From: CAZRWH01 sp964603905 | GTDB taxonomy: Bacteria; Patescibacteriota; Gracilibacteria; UBA1369; UBA12470 | Assembly (NCBI GenBank): GCA_964603905.1 | Contig: CAZRWH010000055.1 | Location: forward strand, 1 to 5,457 | Length of the DNA stretch: 5,457 bases | Reading direction: 5' to 3' | Part shown: piece by piece, positions 4,591-5,457 of the stretch | How the letters are laid out: each line of letters begins with the position of its first letter | How positions within the stretch are numbered: position 1 is the first letter of the stretch | Notes under the pieces: model-generated | What the model was told of the DNA's origin: nothing | Seen by the model: the letters and a program-made list of their open reading frames with translations, nothing else | Databases searched by the model: none | Program-made: the position numbers and the translations under genes

Positions 4591-5457
4591 ATGTCAGATC
4601 AAAACACACCAATCCTTAAAAAAGGTTTAGCTCAAATGCTTAAAGGAGGCGTCATTATGGACGTTGTTACTCCTGAAGAGGCTGTAATTGCCGAGAAAGC
4701 TGGCGCTGTCGCAGTAATGGCTCTTGAGCGCGTACCATCAGATATTAGACGAGACGGAGGTGTTGCTCGAATGAGTGACCCAAAAATGATCAAAGGTATT
4801 ATCGAGGCAGTTTCGATTCCTGTAATGGCGAAAGTCAGAATTGGACATTTTGTTGAAGCTCAAATCCTTGAAGCTCTCGGAGTTGATTACATCGACGAAA
4901 GCGAGGTTCTAACCCCAGCAGATGAAGCGGCACACGTCGACAAATCGGATTTCAAAGTTCCTTTTGTTTGTGGCGCAACAGGTTTGGGAGAAGCTCTTCG
5001 CCGAATTAATGAAGGAGCTGCAATGATCCGAACAAAAGGAGAAGCTGGAACTGGAAACATCGTAGAAGCTGTTCGTCATTGGAAAAAAATCACAAGCGAA
5101 CTTGAAGCTCTTAAGACTATGGACGACGCAGCTCTTGAAGCGGCTGCTAAAGAAATGCGAGTTCCTTTTGAACTTGCAAAAAAAGTTGCTGAAGCTGGAG
5201 AACTTCCAGTCGTAAACTTCGCTGCAGGTGGAATTGCAACTCCAGCGGATGCTGCGATGATGATGCAACTCGGATGTGATGGAGTTTTTGTAGGAAGCGG
5301 AATCTTTAAATCTTCTGATCCAGCACCTCGCGCAAAAGCTATCGTTGACGCTGTAATGCACTTCAATGATCCAGCGAAACTTGCTGAGGTTTCTGAAGGG
5401 CTTGGGGAGTGCATGAAAAGTCTTGAGATTAGCAAGCTGGAGGATAAGTTTGCTGAG
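4591..5457 (+). CDS. pdxS: Pyridoxal 5'-phosphate synthase subunit PdxS (3' end cut by window edge)
   Basis: The 289 residues seen match PdxS (Pdx1/SNZ), which with the glutaminase PdxT makes pyridoxal 5'-phosphate from ribose 5-phosphate, glyceraldehyde 3-phosphate and glutamine-derived ammonia in the cytoplasm, as a dodecamer of (beta/alpha)8 barrels. Family landmarks are all present with B. subtilis-like numbering: D24 in KGGVIMDVV, the Schiff-base lysine K81 in IPVMAKVRIGH, the second lysine K149 in MIRTKGEAGTGN, and phosphate-binding glycines G153, G214 (AAGGIATPADAA) and G235 (VFVGSGIF). The family is usually about 290-295 residues, so only a few residues and the stop are missing. The start gives the normal N-terminus. 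It has no Shine-Dalgarno; the good-looking GGAGG at 4645-4649 lies inside the conserved KGGVIMD coding motif. Third codon positions avoid G (10 of 100 codons at 4861-5160), unlike the first half of carB. PdxT is not in the window and may follow. Confidence 0.97.
   Translation, partial: MSDQNTPILKKGLAQMLKGGVIMDVVTPEEAVIAEKAGAVAVMALERVPSDIRRDGGVARMSDPKMIKGIIEAVSIPVMAKVRIGHFVEAQILEALGVDYIDESEVLTPADEAAHVDKSDFKVPFVCGATGLGEALRRINEGAAMIRTKGEAGTGNIVEAVRHWKKITSELEALKTMDDAALEAAAKEMRVPFELAKKVAEAGELPVVNFAAGGIATPADAAMMMQLGCDGVFVGSGIFKSSDPAPRAKAIVDAVMHFNDPAKLAEVSEGLGECMKSLEISKLEDKFAE

Noticed and set aside
4645..4659. GGAGG followed 7 nt later by ATG (Met23) as an alternative pdxS start
   Set aside because: GGAGG encodes part of the conserved KGGVIMD motif, and starting at Met23 would remove the conserved N-terminal segment. 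It is probably a coding coincidence, though the only good SD-like site seen at a proper spacing.
4909..5435. Two minus-strand ORFs opposite pdxS
   Set aside because: pdxS is unmistakable on the plus strand with all catalytic residues; the Ser/Ala/Phe-rich minus frames are complements of its codons.
1..5457. Mobile element, CRISPR array, tRNA/rRNA, toxin-antitoxin or defence system
   Set aside because: I looked for transposase-like frames, terminal inverted repeats, regularly spaced direct repeats and cloverleaf-like sequences on both strands and saw none. The genes present are mostly housekeeping.

Overview
The window is an ordinary-looking bacterial chromosomal stretch with every supported gene on the + strand. 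In order it holds the last 40 codons of a ComM/YifB-type AAA+ ATPase, a complete carB (carbamoyl-phosphate synthase large subunit), a small TrmB-type winged-helix regulator, a small Cys-containing lipoprotein of unknown function, and nearly all of pdxS (the PLP synthase subunit), which runs off the right edge. Base composition looks to be in the mid-40s % GC by eye. The four visible stop codons are TAG, TAG, TAG and TAA. No gene contains an in-frame TGA, so nothing suggests a recoded TGA. None of the four visible start codons has a Shine-Dalgarno sequence at normal distance. CarB is clearly of the eukaryotic CAD/CPS1-like sequence class, which also occurs in Bacteroidetes and some candidate-phylum bacteria, rather than the E. 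coli class. Together these traits would fit a candidate-phyla-type bacterium (for example a Peregrinibacteria-like lineage), but this placement is inference and the sequence alone does not fix it.

Region by region: 1-123 is the comM 3' end. 124-298 is a compact control region with a candidate sigma70-type promoter (166-194), a 19-bp dyad over its -10 box (190-208), a possible 15-codon leader ORF (207-254) and a strong intrinsic-terminator hairpin (253-283) that ends only 15 nt before the carB ATG. This layout suggests attenuation of carB. carB fills 299-3517. 3518-3786 is non-coding, with a G/T-rich TAG-containing repeat, several TGACA half-sites including a perfect 7-bp dyad, and a near-consensus promoter (TTGACA, 17 bp, TAAAAT) for the TrmB-like gene at 3787-4107. 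The lipoprotein gene (4156-4530) follows 48 nt later and is probably cotranscribed. A second good promoter (TTGCCA, 17 bp, TAGAAT) lies in the 60-nt gap before pdxS (4591 to the edge).

The genes do not form one pathway. CarB makes carbamoyl phosphate for pyrimidines and arginine, PdxS makes pyridoxal 5'-phosphate, ComM is a DNA-remodelling helicase used in natural transformation, and the regulator and lipoprotein are uncharacterised. Each appears to have its own promoter, apart from the regulator-lipoprotein pair. The points most worth following are the attenuator-like carB leader, a short TAG-rich repeat shared by the stop-codon regions of comM and carB, and a sharp reversal of third-codon-position bias inside carB. 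I found no defence system, mobile element, CRISPR array or RNA gene.
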